Origin: Algicola sp.
Lineage (GTDB): Bacteria; Bacteroidota; Bacteroidia; Flavobacteriales; Flavobacteriaceae
Length of the DNA: 40,257 nucleotides
Reading direction: 5' to 3'
Assembly (NCBI GenBank): GCA_018222875.1
Contig: JAAEZL010000016.1
Location: 1 to 40,257, forward strand
The translations under genes were made by a program, and so were the position numbers. Positions 20,066 to 30,500 of this stretch are shown here, in pieces. The stretch's first letter is position 1; each line of letters begins with the position of its first letter. The notes below the pieces were generated by a model, which was not told the origin of the DNA, did no database searches, and saw only the letters and a list, made by a program, of their open reading frames with translations.

Positions 20066-21289
20066 TTACACCAACTCTCCTTTAAACGCCTTTTGCAATA
20101 AGCAGTTAAACAAATCTTCGCTTTGTTGTAGCTCTTGTTTGGCGAGTGCTTTTTGCTGCTCTATTAAGGCTATTTTTTCTGCGAATTGGTTTTGAAGTTC
20201 GATTGGTGGAACAAGAGTTCTAACTTTTCTAATTATCCCAACATTGATTATATCCATTGTACCTCCTCTTGATTTGTTCTTCAACTGAAAGGCAACTCCA
20301 TCACTTTTCAAAATGGTTTTTAAAAAATCCGGTCTAATAATATCTTGATTAGGGCTAATTTTCATTAATCGTGGATTTATAATTCCTGGTTCGAATAATT
20401 TTGGAACTACAGATATTTTGCCGTAAGTACCAACTAAAGAAACTAATATGTCGCCTTCAGAAACTGCACAGCTTTTTAATTTTTGAAACCTATCCTCATC
20501 TATATAATAATCTCCAAAATTCAAATCGTCTTTTATTACTTGTTCTTGTCCATAAATTTTATAACCTGACTCTACGTAGAATTCTTTCTTCAAAGATGAA
20601 CCAAACGGACCAGCCTTAATAGAATGTTTACGTTTGGCTGCCAATTCTTCTATCAACATTATTGGAAAGTTTTTAGGGTTACTGTAAGTATCCCCAAACA
20701 TTTCCAAAAAGATGCTTTGTGCCAGTTGGTCGTACTCTGCTAGTAGCTGCTGGGTTTTATCGCGTAAGGCTGCTGCGTTATCTAGTATTTGGGCTATGCG
20801 CTTTTGGGTGGTTAGTGGTGGTAGTGGGATTTTACATCCTAATATTTCCTTTTTACCAACATTAATTTGTAACCCACCTCCTGCAAATTTTTTATAATAA
20901 CTTCTATGGATTGGATGATTTAAAATATATCTCAGATAGTGTTTGTTTGCTTTAGACTCATCAATTATCTCTAATTTTCCTGCTCTTTGATTTAGTAACC
21001 AATTTAACTTCCCTATATTTACTATGGTTGGAATACCAAGTATCTTTGGGTCATTAGCTAAATCAGTCATAGCAATAACCAAATCTCCATCCTTCACTAA
21101 ATACTTTGAATAAGTATCTTGAAAATTATCAGGTAAAAACCTTAAGTTATAACTACCATCAAAATTGCCACCAGGTCTTATATTGCTCATTCTAAGACTT
21201 ACTGTGTTTGAACTTTCAATATAATCATCGGACTTGAAAGCATAACCATTTTTTAAATCACAAACTGATCCTAACTCCTTTAACTCCAT
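20066..21289 (-). CDS. hsdS: type I restriction enzyme specificity subunit with two TRDs
   Basis: Two TRDs each ending in PLPPLTTQKRIAQILDNAAALRDKTQQLL / VPPIELQNQFAEKIALIEQQKA; abuts hsdM. Confidence 0.95.
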   Translation of the reverse strand: MELKELGSVCDLKNGYAFKSDDYIESSNTVSLRMSNIRPGGNFDGSYNLRFLPDNFQDTYSKYLVKDGDLVIAMTDLANDPKILGIPTIVNIGKLNWLLNQRAGKLEIIDESKANKHYLRYILNHPIHRSYYKKFAGGGLQINVGKKEILGCKIPLPPLTTQKRIAQILDNAAALRDKTQQLLAEYDQLAQSIFLEMFGDTYSNPKNFPIMLIEELAAKRKHSIKAGPFGSSLKKEFYVESGYKIYGQEQVIKDDLNFGDYYIDEDRFQKLKSCAVSEGDILVSLVGTYGKISVVPKLFEPGIINPRLMKISPNQDIIRPDFLKTILKSDGVAFQLKNKSRGGTMDIINVGIIRKVRTLVPPIELQNQFAEKIALIEQQKALAKQELQQSEDLFNCLLQKAFKGELV

Positions 21290-22924
21290 CTAATTTAATT
21301 TAAGTTTAGAAATAAGAATGTTTCTATCATCATCCAACTTTTTAATACGCTCCAAAATCACCTTTGGCGCATCATATTCCACTTCTTCATACACAATTTC
21401 TTTGTAGCGGTTAATGGATAAATCCCAATCGTTGTCTTCAATCTCTTTTACAGGTACTAAAAAACTTTGGCTGGTGCGGTCGCTATAATCGTGTGTACAC
21501 GTGCCATCTAAAAAGTTATCAAAACCAAGGTTGCTTGGTACATCTTGTACGTGCAATACCTCGCCATTGGCATCGTGCATTTTAGTAAAAAAATCGCTCT
21601 TTAGGTAACGGTAATGGTCTAGCACTTGCGGTAGGTTAAAATTATCATGTGCTTGTGCTAATTGCGCTAGTTTTTCGGGCGTAAGGTCTTTAGCAAATGC
21701 AAACTCGTTAAACACGTCTTCATCTACAATAAGGTTGCGCTTTTGGTCTAGGCTTTTGCCATCGGCTTTCATATCGTAAAACCACACCTTGTCTGTACCA
21801 CCATTGTCTGTTTTGGTAAACAGTAAAATGGCAGTACTTACTCCAGAATAAGGTTGAAACACACCACTAGGTAAAGAAATAACACCATCTAGCTTATGGT
21901 TTTTTACAATCTCGCTTCGTATGCTTTTAAAGGCTTTACCACTACCAAACAGTACGCCATCTGGTACAATAACCGCTGCACGACCACCTTTCTTTAATTG
22001 GCGTAACATCAGGGCTAAAAAGAGTAGCTCGGTTTTAGTGGTTTTAGTTACATTGCTTAATCCTGGTGCAATGCTTTCTTTGTCTATAGTGCCTTTAAAC
22101 GGTGGATTTGCCAGAATAAGGGTGTAGGTATCGCTAATGGTATTGTCTTTACTTACTGCATCTACATCTACAATATTAGGTTCTTCTACACCGTGTAGAA
22201 ATAGGTTCATAGAAGCAATACGTAACATAGTAGCATCAAACTCGGTACCATTAAACATCTGTTTGTTTATATGCTCCCTGTGCTTGTCTAAATCGGTAAT
22301 GCTGTAATGCTTATCTATATATTCTTTTGCAGACACCAAAAACCCTGCAGTACCAACCGATGGGTCGCAAATGGTGTCTTCTAAGGTTGGCTGCATCATT
22401 TCTACCATTAATTTAATAATGTGTCTTGGTGTACGGAACTGACCAGCAGTACCACCACCTTCTAGCTTAGACAAGAGGTACTCGTAAATGTCGCCTTTAA
22501 TATCTTGGTTACTCATGTCTAGACGCTCTAGTTTTTCCATGACCTGGTCTAGTGTGCTGGCTTTGTTAATACCAAAAGAAGCATCTTTCATGTAGGTAGA
22601 GAACAAACTTTTTTCACTACCTAAACTGCGAATGAATGGGAAAATACCATCCACAGAATTGTTGAAAATGTTGTGGCGTTCTGCAACATCCATTTCTTTA
22701 AGATTTTTCCAACGGAAATCTTTTTGGTCTTCTCCAAAAATTGGTGTAAACTCTTTATTTAAACGTTTTGCCATACGCTCGTTACGGGTTTCTGTCTCGT
22801 CTAAATCTTTGATAAAGATGAGATAGGTTAACTGCTCTACGATGGTTATGGTGTTGGATATTCCGCCCGTCCAGAAGGTATTCCAAATTTGGTCTATTTG
22901 TGATTTTATTTCTCCGGTGATCAT
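21290..22924 (-). CDS. hsdM: type I restriction enzyme M subunit (N6-adenine methyltransferase)
   Basis: GQFRTPRHIIKLMVEMMQPTLEDTICDPSVGTAGFL, LILANPPFKGTID, RAAVIVPDGVLFGSGKAFKSIR. Confidence 0.96.
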   Translation of the reverse strand: MITGEIKSQIDQIWNTFWTGGISNTITIVEQLTYLIFIKDLDETETRNERMAKRLNKEFTPIFGEDQKDFRWKNLKEMDVAERHNIFNNSVDGIFPFIRSLGSEKSLFSTYMKDASFGINKASTLDQVMEKLERLDMSNQDIKGDIYEYLLSKLEGGGTAGQFRTPRHIIKLMVEMMQPTLEDTICDPSVGTAGFLVSAKEYIDKHYSITDLDKHREHINKQMFNGTEFDATMLRIASMNLFLHGVEEPNIVDVDAVSKDNTISDTYTLILANPPFKGTIDKESIAPGLSNVTKTTKTELLFLALMLRQLKKGGRAAVIVPDGVLFGSGKAFKSIRSEIVKNHKLDGVISLPSGVFQPYSGVSTAILLFTKTDNGGTDKVWFYDMKADGKSLDQKRNLIVDEDVFNEFAFAKDLTPEKLAQLAQAHDNFNLPQVLDHYRYLKSDFFTKMHDANGEVLHVQDVPSNLGFDNFLDGTCTHDYSDRTSQSFLVPVKEIEDNDWDLSINRYKEIVYEEVEYDAPKVILERIKKLDDDRNILISKLKLN

Positions 22925-22942
22925 ATGTTTTAATAGTGTATT

Positions 22943-23833
22943 TTATACATAATATGTTTTATGCAAATTTGCTAACCAAATTAAATATTCCAACATTAGA
23001 TTGGAATTTGATAAAAACTCGTATTTCAAAATTTCGTTATCTCCAAGGTGCTGATGTTTGCTTAATGATTCTTTAAGCTTTCGAACCATAGCTCTATTTG
23101 CTTTTGGAACTTGATGTTGAATTTTATGGATTGAGTTATCTGGCAATCTTGTATCCCTTTCTTCCAAATATATTGCACACCATTCATGATTTGGTAAACC
23201 ATATTGATTAAGAAAAACCGCCGGAATACACCCTATGCTTATCAGACCTATTAGAGAAGCTTCAAAAAGGTCTCTCATTACACTAAAATTTTTTTTTCTA
23301 AAATCTTGATTTTCTAAACTTGATAAAATATCAATTAATAAAGGCTGGTAATTTAAGTCAATTGTCCCGATTTCAAAAACTTCAAAACATTCATTGTATT
23401 TATGTTTAAGTTTTGTTGTTTCCCTATTTGCACATGCATCCACGAGCATTTTAAACAACTCATCTTCATCTTTATCAACCCCTTTATTAAATACATGTGG
23501 GAAAGCATTATTAAATTCTGGTGAAGCGTATGTTTTTGCCTGTCCTGTTAGTACAAAATAAGCAAGTGTGTTATCTAAATCTCTAATTCGGTCCTTAGCT
23601 TGATGCACCCATCTTGTGTCTTCCGTTCCGGGAACATCCGTTTCATTTTCAAAAAACTTAGCATCTAATAAAACAGCATCATACTTTGAAAGATTAGCTT
23701 CAAGTTCACCACAACCTCCATTCATCGATTTATATGGCCACAACTTTATATCAAAATCTGTTGCTGTTCTATGCACTGCATCTAATGATTCGTGTTGGTC
23801 GTCTATCCAAAGTACATTATATTTCTTACTCAT
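22943..23833 (-). CDS. receiver-domain response regulator with unassigned C-terminal domain
   Basis: Full receiver residue set: D11/D12 (VLWIDDQ), D57 (AVLLDAKF), T96 (YFVLTGQ), K117 (VFNKGV). About 165 C-terminal residues do not resemble a common DNA-binding output domain. Overlaps the upstream MTase-HK ORF by 8 bp. Confidence 0.75.
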   Translation of the reverse strand: MSKKYNVLWIDDQHESLDAVHRTATDFDIKLWPYKSMNGGCGELEANLSKYDAVLLDAKFFENETDVPGTEDTRWVHQAKDRIRDLDNTLAYFVLTGQAKTYASPEFNNAFPHVFNKGVDKDEDELFKMLVDACANRETTKLKHKYNECFEVFEIGTIDLNYQPLLIDILSSLENQDFRKKNFSVMRDLFEASLIGLISIGCIPAVFLNQYGLPNHEWCAIYLEERDTRLPDNSIHKIQHQVPKANRAMVRKLKESLSKHQHLGDNEILKYEFLSNSNLMLEYLIWLANLHKTYYV

Positions 23834-26300
23834 TTATCATAGGTATTATTGGAAAACTAAACCTAAATACTACAGGAAATATATCCTCATTATTTAGTAT
23901 TAGCTCCCAATCTGGATTTTTAAAATATTTAGCAATTCTGTTAATGTCATAGCCTCCTAAGCCAGAACCATTATCCACGCTGGTGGTAGAAAATTTTGCT
24001 GTAAATTTATCTTTGTTAAAATTGTTTGGGAATGGTATTCCATTATTTCTAATCTCAAATTCTAAAACATCTTCGGTCGCTTTTAATTCAATAACCAACT
24101 GATTAGAACTATTTTTTGAATTAAATGCATATTTATCGGCATTAGATAAAATATTATTAACCAACACTTTGAATAAGGTGATGTTAGCTTTAATAGCTTT
24201 TCCAGAAATCTCAGTTTTTGGTGGTTCTTTATATTGAGGCTTGTAATTCCCTCTGGCTTTCCTAGTACTTCTTAGCGCTTTATCAATTTCCTGTATAGAA
24301 ATAGGTTTGAGCTCATAATTTTCTAATACTAAGCCGTTTTCTCCTTTTTCTAGAATGATTGAAATATGATTAACATCGTCTTTTATTTGAATTAAATCAT
24401 CTACTAAGTTTGAATCATAACGCTTATTGTATAATTCTTTCACTACATTAAAAGCATCGGAATTATTATTCTCAAAAAAGCGAATTAGACTTTTTGCATT
24501 GGATAATATGTTTTGTCTAGGTGTGCCCAATGAGTGTTTTAATGAAGCAAATTCATCAAAAGTAGCAACTTGATTTCCATGAGCTAAAGCATTTCTTTCT
24601 TTTTGAAGTAATCTAAATTTTTCAGATAATTCTAATATGCCCTTGACCTTAGCGCGTTGCTCTTCTATAGTTGGTACTTCAATCTTTATTTCAAAAAAGT
24701 CAGCTCTATTTAATGATGTTCTAGCCCCAGGGTTTTGAAATGCTGCTACTTGTTTTAAAACTTTAGTGGATCTTAATTCACTTATTAAATAATGTGGGTC
24801 AACCTCAAAATTATTCGAATATATGCCAAGAGCAAGTAAGTCAATTCCAATGTAGACTGGCTCACCTTTATATTCAAACAAAGTAGGCTTTAAAGATTTC
24901 CATCTCGTAGAAACAAGAATACAATCAAAGTCTATCTTGCTAGAATGAGAAGGAAGTTCTCTTTCTTTTATTTTATTTAACTCTAATTGATAAGAAACAT
25001 CATTATCTTTAAGATTACTAGTGCGAACAAATTTACCGGTCGTTATCTTTTCTTTACCGATTCGTTGTCCTCTAGTACTCTTTACTATTTCGAACAGTGG
25101 AATTCCGTTAAAATCTTCTACAAAGTATCTTTTAATATTTAAGTTATAATGGTTTTCTCTTATCTGCTCAATATTAACTTCAGTAACTGCCTTGGAACTA
25201 CTAAATTTATATAAGTGATTAAGTAATCTCTCCACTTCAAGACGTTTCTCCCGTTTATTTTCATTCTTTACAAAGGAAGAAGCGTCTATCATTTTAATAC
25301 TTCGATTAAAATTTCTCTTTCGTGTTAAAATCATTATACATACTGGGATTCCAGTATGTTTTAAAATACCACCAGGTAAAGAAACAATGGTTTCAATTAA
25401 TCCTTCTTCAACTAAATATTTTCTTAACCTTTGCTCTTCACTACCTTTAAAAAGCAGTCCTTGAGAAATCACACAAGCGACTTTACCTTCAAATTTGATG
25501 GTCTCTAAACCTTTATTTATTACATAAGTTTCAGCATTCATTCTTTTCCTACCAAATTGATGTGCTATATGAGAATCAATTTTATAATTAAATGGTGGAT
25601 TAGAAATTACTAAATCATAATTGCTGTATTCTGGCCAATTCCTAATCGAATCTTCAACTCTGTAATCTATATTAATATTGTTAGATTTTTCTAACCGAAG
25701 TAGTCTCAACTTTCCTAATGCCCAAGTAGAATTAATAATTTCTTGGCCGTAATAACTTTCCGCATTATTAAGATGGGTTGCGAATGAAGCTAATCCAGCA
25801 AATGGATTAAAGACTTTAGCTCTATTTGGAATATCGACTAATTCCATAACTAAGCTACTAACCTCGTTGGGAAGTAGAAATTCCCCAGAATATTTACCTT
25901 GATTACTTGCTAGCTTAAACAGTAGGTTGTCGAAAACTGCGTTGAATATAAATTCTGGGATATCTTTATCTATACTTGAAAGCACATAAATTATATTACC
26001 AAAAAGTCCTTCTGGAATACTATTTATTATTGGAAAATATATGTTTAAGAGTTCTCTGTATCTGTAATCGTCCTCAAGAGCTCTATAGGCAAACCCTTCA
26101 TAATCATTACCCCATTCTAAGAACTCTTTTTTAATTAAACCATCATAATAAGCAGACAGAAGAAAAAGGTACACGTGATGTTGTTCAACTGGTAATACTC
26201 CACGCAAAATACTTATTGATTTCCATACTTGTTTGGTAATCATTTTCACATCTTCATGTTCTTTGTTATTGTCCTCTCTCATAAACCTCTTTAAATTCAA
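23826..26300 (-). CDS. N6-adenine methyltransferase - TRD - HisKA/HATPase fusion
   Basis: HsdM-like region (VFNPFAGLASFATHL; VISNPPFNYK, N234-F237; VACVISQGLLFKGSEEQRLRKYLVEEG), S-subunit-like TRD ending EVPTIEEQRAKVKGILELSEKFRLLQKER, then H-box FASLKHSLGTPRQNIL (H589), N-box VNNILSNADKYAF, G1 IRNNGIPF, G2 NGSGLGGYDINRI. Confidence 0.8.
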   Translation of the reverse strand: MNLKRFMREDNNKEHEDVKMITKQVWKSISILRGVLPVEQHHVYLFLLSAYYDGLIKKEFLEWGNDYEGFAYRALEDDYRYRELLNIYFPIINSIPEGLFGNIIYVLSSIDKDIPEFIFNAVFDNLLFKLASNQGKYSGEFLLPNEVSSLVMELVDIPNRAKVFNPFAGLASFATHLNNAESYYGQEIINSTWALGKLRLLRLEKSNNINIDYRVEDSIRNWPEYSNYDLVISNPPFNYKIDSHIAHQFGRKRMNAETYVINKGLETIKFEGKVACVISQGLLFKGSEEQRLRKYLVEEGLIETIVSLPGGILKHTGIPVCIMILTRKRNFNRSIKMIDASSFVKNENKREKRLEVERLLNHLYKFSSSKAVTEVNIEQIRENHYNLNIKRYFVEDFNGIPLFEIVKSTRGQRIGKEKITTGKFVRTSNLKDNDVSYQLELNKIKERELPSHSSKIDFDCILVSTRWKSLKPTLFEYKGEPVYIGIDLLALGIYSNNFEVDPHYLISELRSTKVLKQVAAFQNPGARTSLNRADFFEIKIEVPTIEEQRAKVKGILELSEKFRLLQKERNALAHGNQVATFDEFASLKHSLGTPRQNILSNAKSLIRFFENNNSDAFNVVKELYNKRYDSNLVDDLIQIKDDVNHISIILEKGENGLVLENYELKPISIQEIDKALRSTRKARGNYKPQYKEPPKTEISGKAIKANITLFKVLVNNILSNADKYAFNSKNSSNQLVIELKATEDVLEFEIRNNGIPFPNNFNKDKFTAKFSTTSVDNGSGLGGYDINRIAKYFKNPDWELILNNEDIFPVVFRFSFPIIPMINE

Positions 26301-26319
26301 TTATGCAAATTAATCACCT

Positions 26320-26344
26320 AACTATGCGGAGTATCTGCACAATT
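26320..26344. promoter_or_regulatory. palindromic operator-like site 2
   Basis: AACTATGC-ggagtatct-GCACAATT: 20 of 25 identical to site 1; upstream of the MTase-HK start (26300) and overlapping the stop of the WYL gene. Confidence 0.55.
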
Positions 26345-27341
26345 ATTCTTTGTAAAACTGTTGCATTGTAATTGAATGTTTTCTCATTTGTTTTTTTAAT
26401 GACTCTGGTTCTAGCACCTCTAATTCTTGACCATAGGACAATAATTGTTGTACTAATTCTTTATTAATTATTGTCTCAAACCAAACTTGATCTTGTTTTT
26501 CTTCTTCAAAAAATTCTTCGTAATCTGGTTGAAATGGTTTTGTTTTAAAATAGTTTTCCCTTCCATTATGAAAGCGCACAACTACTCTCTCCACATTTTC
26601 GTTTATTCTAGTTACACCAACCATAGTTCTGAAAAACAGTTCCCAATTTTTGTCTGAATCTAAATAATTGACATCTTCAAGTGTTTCAAAACTAATAAGT
26701 CTCTCATCTAAAGGAATAATGTGTTGCCACCTTTCAACTGCTTTATTATATCCAAAGACAAACCATCTTCTATTGTATTGTTTTAAAATATGCGGGTGAA
26801 ATTCAAAAACTGAAGATTCCTTATCTTTAAAACCTTTGTAAACTATTTTTAAAACTTGCTTTTTCTTGATAGCTAAATATAAAGGCTTAAGGTGATTTAT
26901 CCCTTTGTATTCTTCATTATGATCGTAAAACAAGATTTTTTTAGCATCATTTTCTTGTTCCTCTTCATCTTGAAACTTAATTAAGGCTTCTGCCAGATTG
27001 TTATATTTTGGATGATTCTCAAATCTGGACAACAACTGCTGTGCAGCTTCTATTAAGTATTGCTCATATTTCTGTAAAGGTCGCTGCGCAATAGAGAAAT
27101 CAGTATTTGAGTACTTATAAACTCTCAATCCTTCTTTAAGTGGTGCGCCAAATCCATCTTTTTTATCTCTAAAAACTTTAATGTCTTCACGCAAGGTTCT
27201 TTCTGAAATATTCTCTCCGGGATATAACTCTTCAATACCTTCGTTAACTACGTTTAATAATTCCTCAAAACTATAAGCCTTATTGCGAAAGCAATGGTCC
27301 AGAATATTATATCTCAAATGCGCGTGTGTGCTGTTTGCCAT
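26343..27341 (-). CDS. HTH-WYL domain transcriptional regulator
   Basis: N-terminal winged-helix-like region with ISERTLREDIKVFRDK; WYL-type core HLKPLYLAIKKKQVLKIVYKGFKD...FHPHILKQYNRRWFVFGYN. Confidence 0.85.
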   Translation of the reverse strand: MANSTHAHLRYNILDHCFRNKAYSFEELLNVVNEGIEELYPGENISERTLREDIKVFRDKKDGFGAPLKEGLRVYKYSNTDFSIAQRPLQKYEQYLIEAAQQLLSRFENHPKYNNLAEALIKFQDEEEQENDAKKILFYDHNEEYKGINHLKPLYLAIKKKQVLKIVYKGFKDKESSVFEFHPHILKQYNRRWFVFGYNKAVERWQHIIPLDERLISFETLEDVNYLDSDKNWELFFRTMVGVTRINENVERVVVRFHNGRENYFKTKPFQPDYEEFFEEEKQDQVWFETIINKELVQQLLSYGQELEVLEPESLKKQMRKHSITMQQFYKE

Positions 27342-27590
27342 TGTTACATTTTGGTGGGTTTGAAGTTATCTAATCAATGTTTAAAGATAATAATCCCATT
27401 TAAAGCAATAACTCTTTGTATGAAAAAAGTAAAGATTAAAGAAAATAAGATTGACAAAATTCAGAATGTTTTAAATAGTACATTAAGACAACTTAGAAAA
27501 TAAAAAAGACAAAGTTCGTGGTATAGAATATTTTTTAAGGACAACAGATAGAGTAAACTTATTTCTAGATTTTACTAATAAAAATTTTAC

Positions 27591-30500
27591 TTAATACCTC
27601 AAACTAAAATGACCAGTATACTGTTTACCGTTTTGACGTTGCAATGTAAACCAGTAGTCACTTGCTGGGAGTTTGACTCCATTGTAGAGGCCATCCCATC
27701 CATAATCGGTAGATTTCAGGGTACTTAGAAGCTTTCCGTACCTGTCATAAATAAAAAGCTTGTTGCCTGGTTCTCTATTAGCACTATAAAGTTGCCAGTA
27801 ATCATGATAACCATCACCATTAGGTGTGAAATATTTGGGATAATAAAGCAGATAAATTTCTTCAGTAACTTCTCCACAACCATTTTTATCTCTAACATAT
27901 ACATCGTACTCGTCAATACTCAAATTTGTAAATATGTTGCTATCTTGATAAGTTATTCCATCTATTGAATATTCATAATCGCCATTCCCTTCTACGAAAA
28001 TGGTAATCGTATTATTATTTTGAGACCAATCTACAGTTTCTATATCAACAATGCTGGCTATATTTGATTGAACAACAGAGAAAGTTGTTGTTACGCTACA
28101 ACTATCATTTCCATAATTATTAGTTATACTCAAAGTATAAGGCCCTGGCTCACTAATTGTAATTGATCTTGTTGTTTCTCCCGTTGACCATAAATAATCA
28201 TCATAACCAGCATTAGCTTCTAACTCTAATATTTCTCCTTCACATAGAGCTATCTCATCTTCTAATAAGATGACTGGTTGCTCATTTACAACAAGATCAA
28301 AACTTGTTGTTGTATAGCATTCAGACGAGGCGATGTTTTCAAGTTTCACATATATGGTTTGTGGGTTTTCAGTATTAGTAAAGTTATTAGGAAGCGGATT
28401 GGCACTACTATCAGCATCTTCTTGTGACAAATAAAAAGAAATTGAATTTTCGGTTTCAGACTGACCATTAAGAATATCTGTATTTTGGTCAGTTAAATTA
28501 AACGTTTCAAAACCATCGTTACTTTCATCATCACAAACATATAGATTACTTGGCTGACTAGCTACAGGCAAATACAAAACACCTAACTCAAATGAGGTTA
28601 TGTCAAAACAATTAGGATTAGTACTATTATGAATCCTTGCATAAATAGTTTGTGATTGAACATTAACCGTTAGTGAGTTTGACAATGGATTTTGGTAATC
28701 CAAAGCATCAATTTCATTGTCGTGATAGGATATTTCAAAAATTGAAGTTGATTGTCCATTCAATATTTGAGAGTTGTATTCTGAAAGTGTAAACACATGC
28801 ACTCCATCATTACTGAGGTCATCACAAACTAAATCATTTCCAACAGGGTTTGCAATGGGCTGAGCACTCACAACAAAGTCGAAGGTGGTCTCGCTATAAC
28901 AAAATGCGCTGAGCTCATTTTGAACTTGAGCAGTTATGGTTTGGGTACCTGTAATAAATGGATTTGGTAATGGGCTAGGGAGACTATTGCCATTCTCATC
29001 AAAATAACTAACTGTAGTTGCTGTTTGACCGTTAAGAATAGTTGCCTCAATATTTGAAGTGTCAAATGCAAACACACCATCATTGTTATCATCACAAACA
29101 ATAAAATCACTGACAGGGTTTGCTACAGCGCCGTTGTCTATCACTAAAGCAATTGTTGATTCAACACTACATCCACCGTTTGGGTTATTTGGGTTTGTAG
29201 CCGTCATTGTTGCAAAAATGTTTAAAATAGGCTGACTAATTGTTATTGGGTTAGGTAGTGTACTTCCATAATCATTGCCTAGCTCATCTGTATAACTAAT
29301 TGTAATGGCCTCTGTTTGCCCTTGAAGTAATTCAAACGCTATTCCTGACGTATCAAAAGATACTGTGCCATCATTGTTTTCGTCGCATTGCTCAATGATA
29401 ACAGGACCCGCTATTAAAGGTCTTGGATCAACAAATAAAGTAATATAATCACCAAATCCGAGACAATCATTATCTACAGTACTATCAACTCTAATAAAAA
29501 TGTTTTGCGTGTTTGGATATCCTATATTCTGATAGTTTGAGATATCAACTATTGGATTAACTTCTGAAAGCGCATCAGATTCATTTCTGTAATAATTTAT
29601 GGTCAATTGCTGACCACTTGGAAACATAGCCTCCACTTCGGTATCTACTGAACTAAAATCGAATGTAGCTATTCCGTCAGCGATATCAATCCCATCATCG
29701 CATTGGTAAAAAGCTCTTGAGAATGTATCTGGTATTTGAGTTGTAGCTACTACTAAATTGATTTCAGATGTTCGATAACATCCATTTTGATTTTCAATTC
29801 TAGCCCAAATGATATCCGAACTGACTGTTTCATTTTCATATTCTGTTAGATTTAAAATAGGGTTATCACCTAATTCTGCTTCATTTAAAGATTCATAAAA
29901 CGTCATGATTTCATTTGCACTATTGCTAGTAATTTCATTAACCACTTCATTTAAATTAAATAATGAAAAACCGTCAAAATCATTGTCACATTGACTTAAA
30001 GTCACTGGTGAATTTACTAATGGTTGTTCATAAACAAGAATTTCTTTTGTTTCGCTAGAGACCTCATTACCAATAGTTACTGTTAGTTGCACATTATAGT
30101 TACCAGCATTTGAATATGTATGCGAAGGGTTCTCGTCATTTGATGTAGACCCGTCACCAAAATCCCAAAGTAAACCATCATATGCTTGTGAAATATTAGA
30201 ATTAAATTGAGTGGCAAGACCAAGACAAACATTCTCAGCCTCAAAGCCTATCTGAAAAAAGGACTGTATAAATGGAGGTAAACCAAAACTGGATTTCCTT
30301 CCACCTAAATAAAGCTCTTCAAAAAGGTAGTTACATCCTGTACCTAGGACATTTGGATTCTCAATAATATCTAAATAAAATTGGTTGCTTTTTGCTATAT
30401 AAATTTTCCCATCTGAAGCTAATTGCATAGCTGAATAAGGTCTTTGAAGAGTTGTTAACTGTATTTGCGAATTAACTATGTTTGTGTTAGAACCTGCCGT

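Noticed and set aside
27294-27503. 69-aa plus-strand ORF upstream of the WYL gene
   Set aside because: Its N-terminal part overlaps the WYL start region antisense. Only ~27 lysine-rich codons are non-overlapping, so there is no support as a gene.
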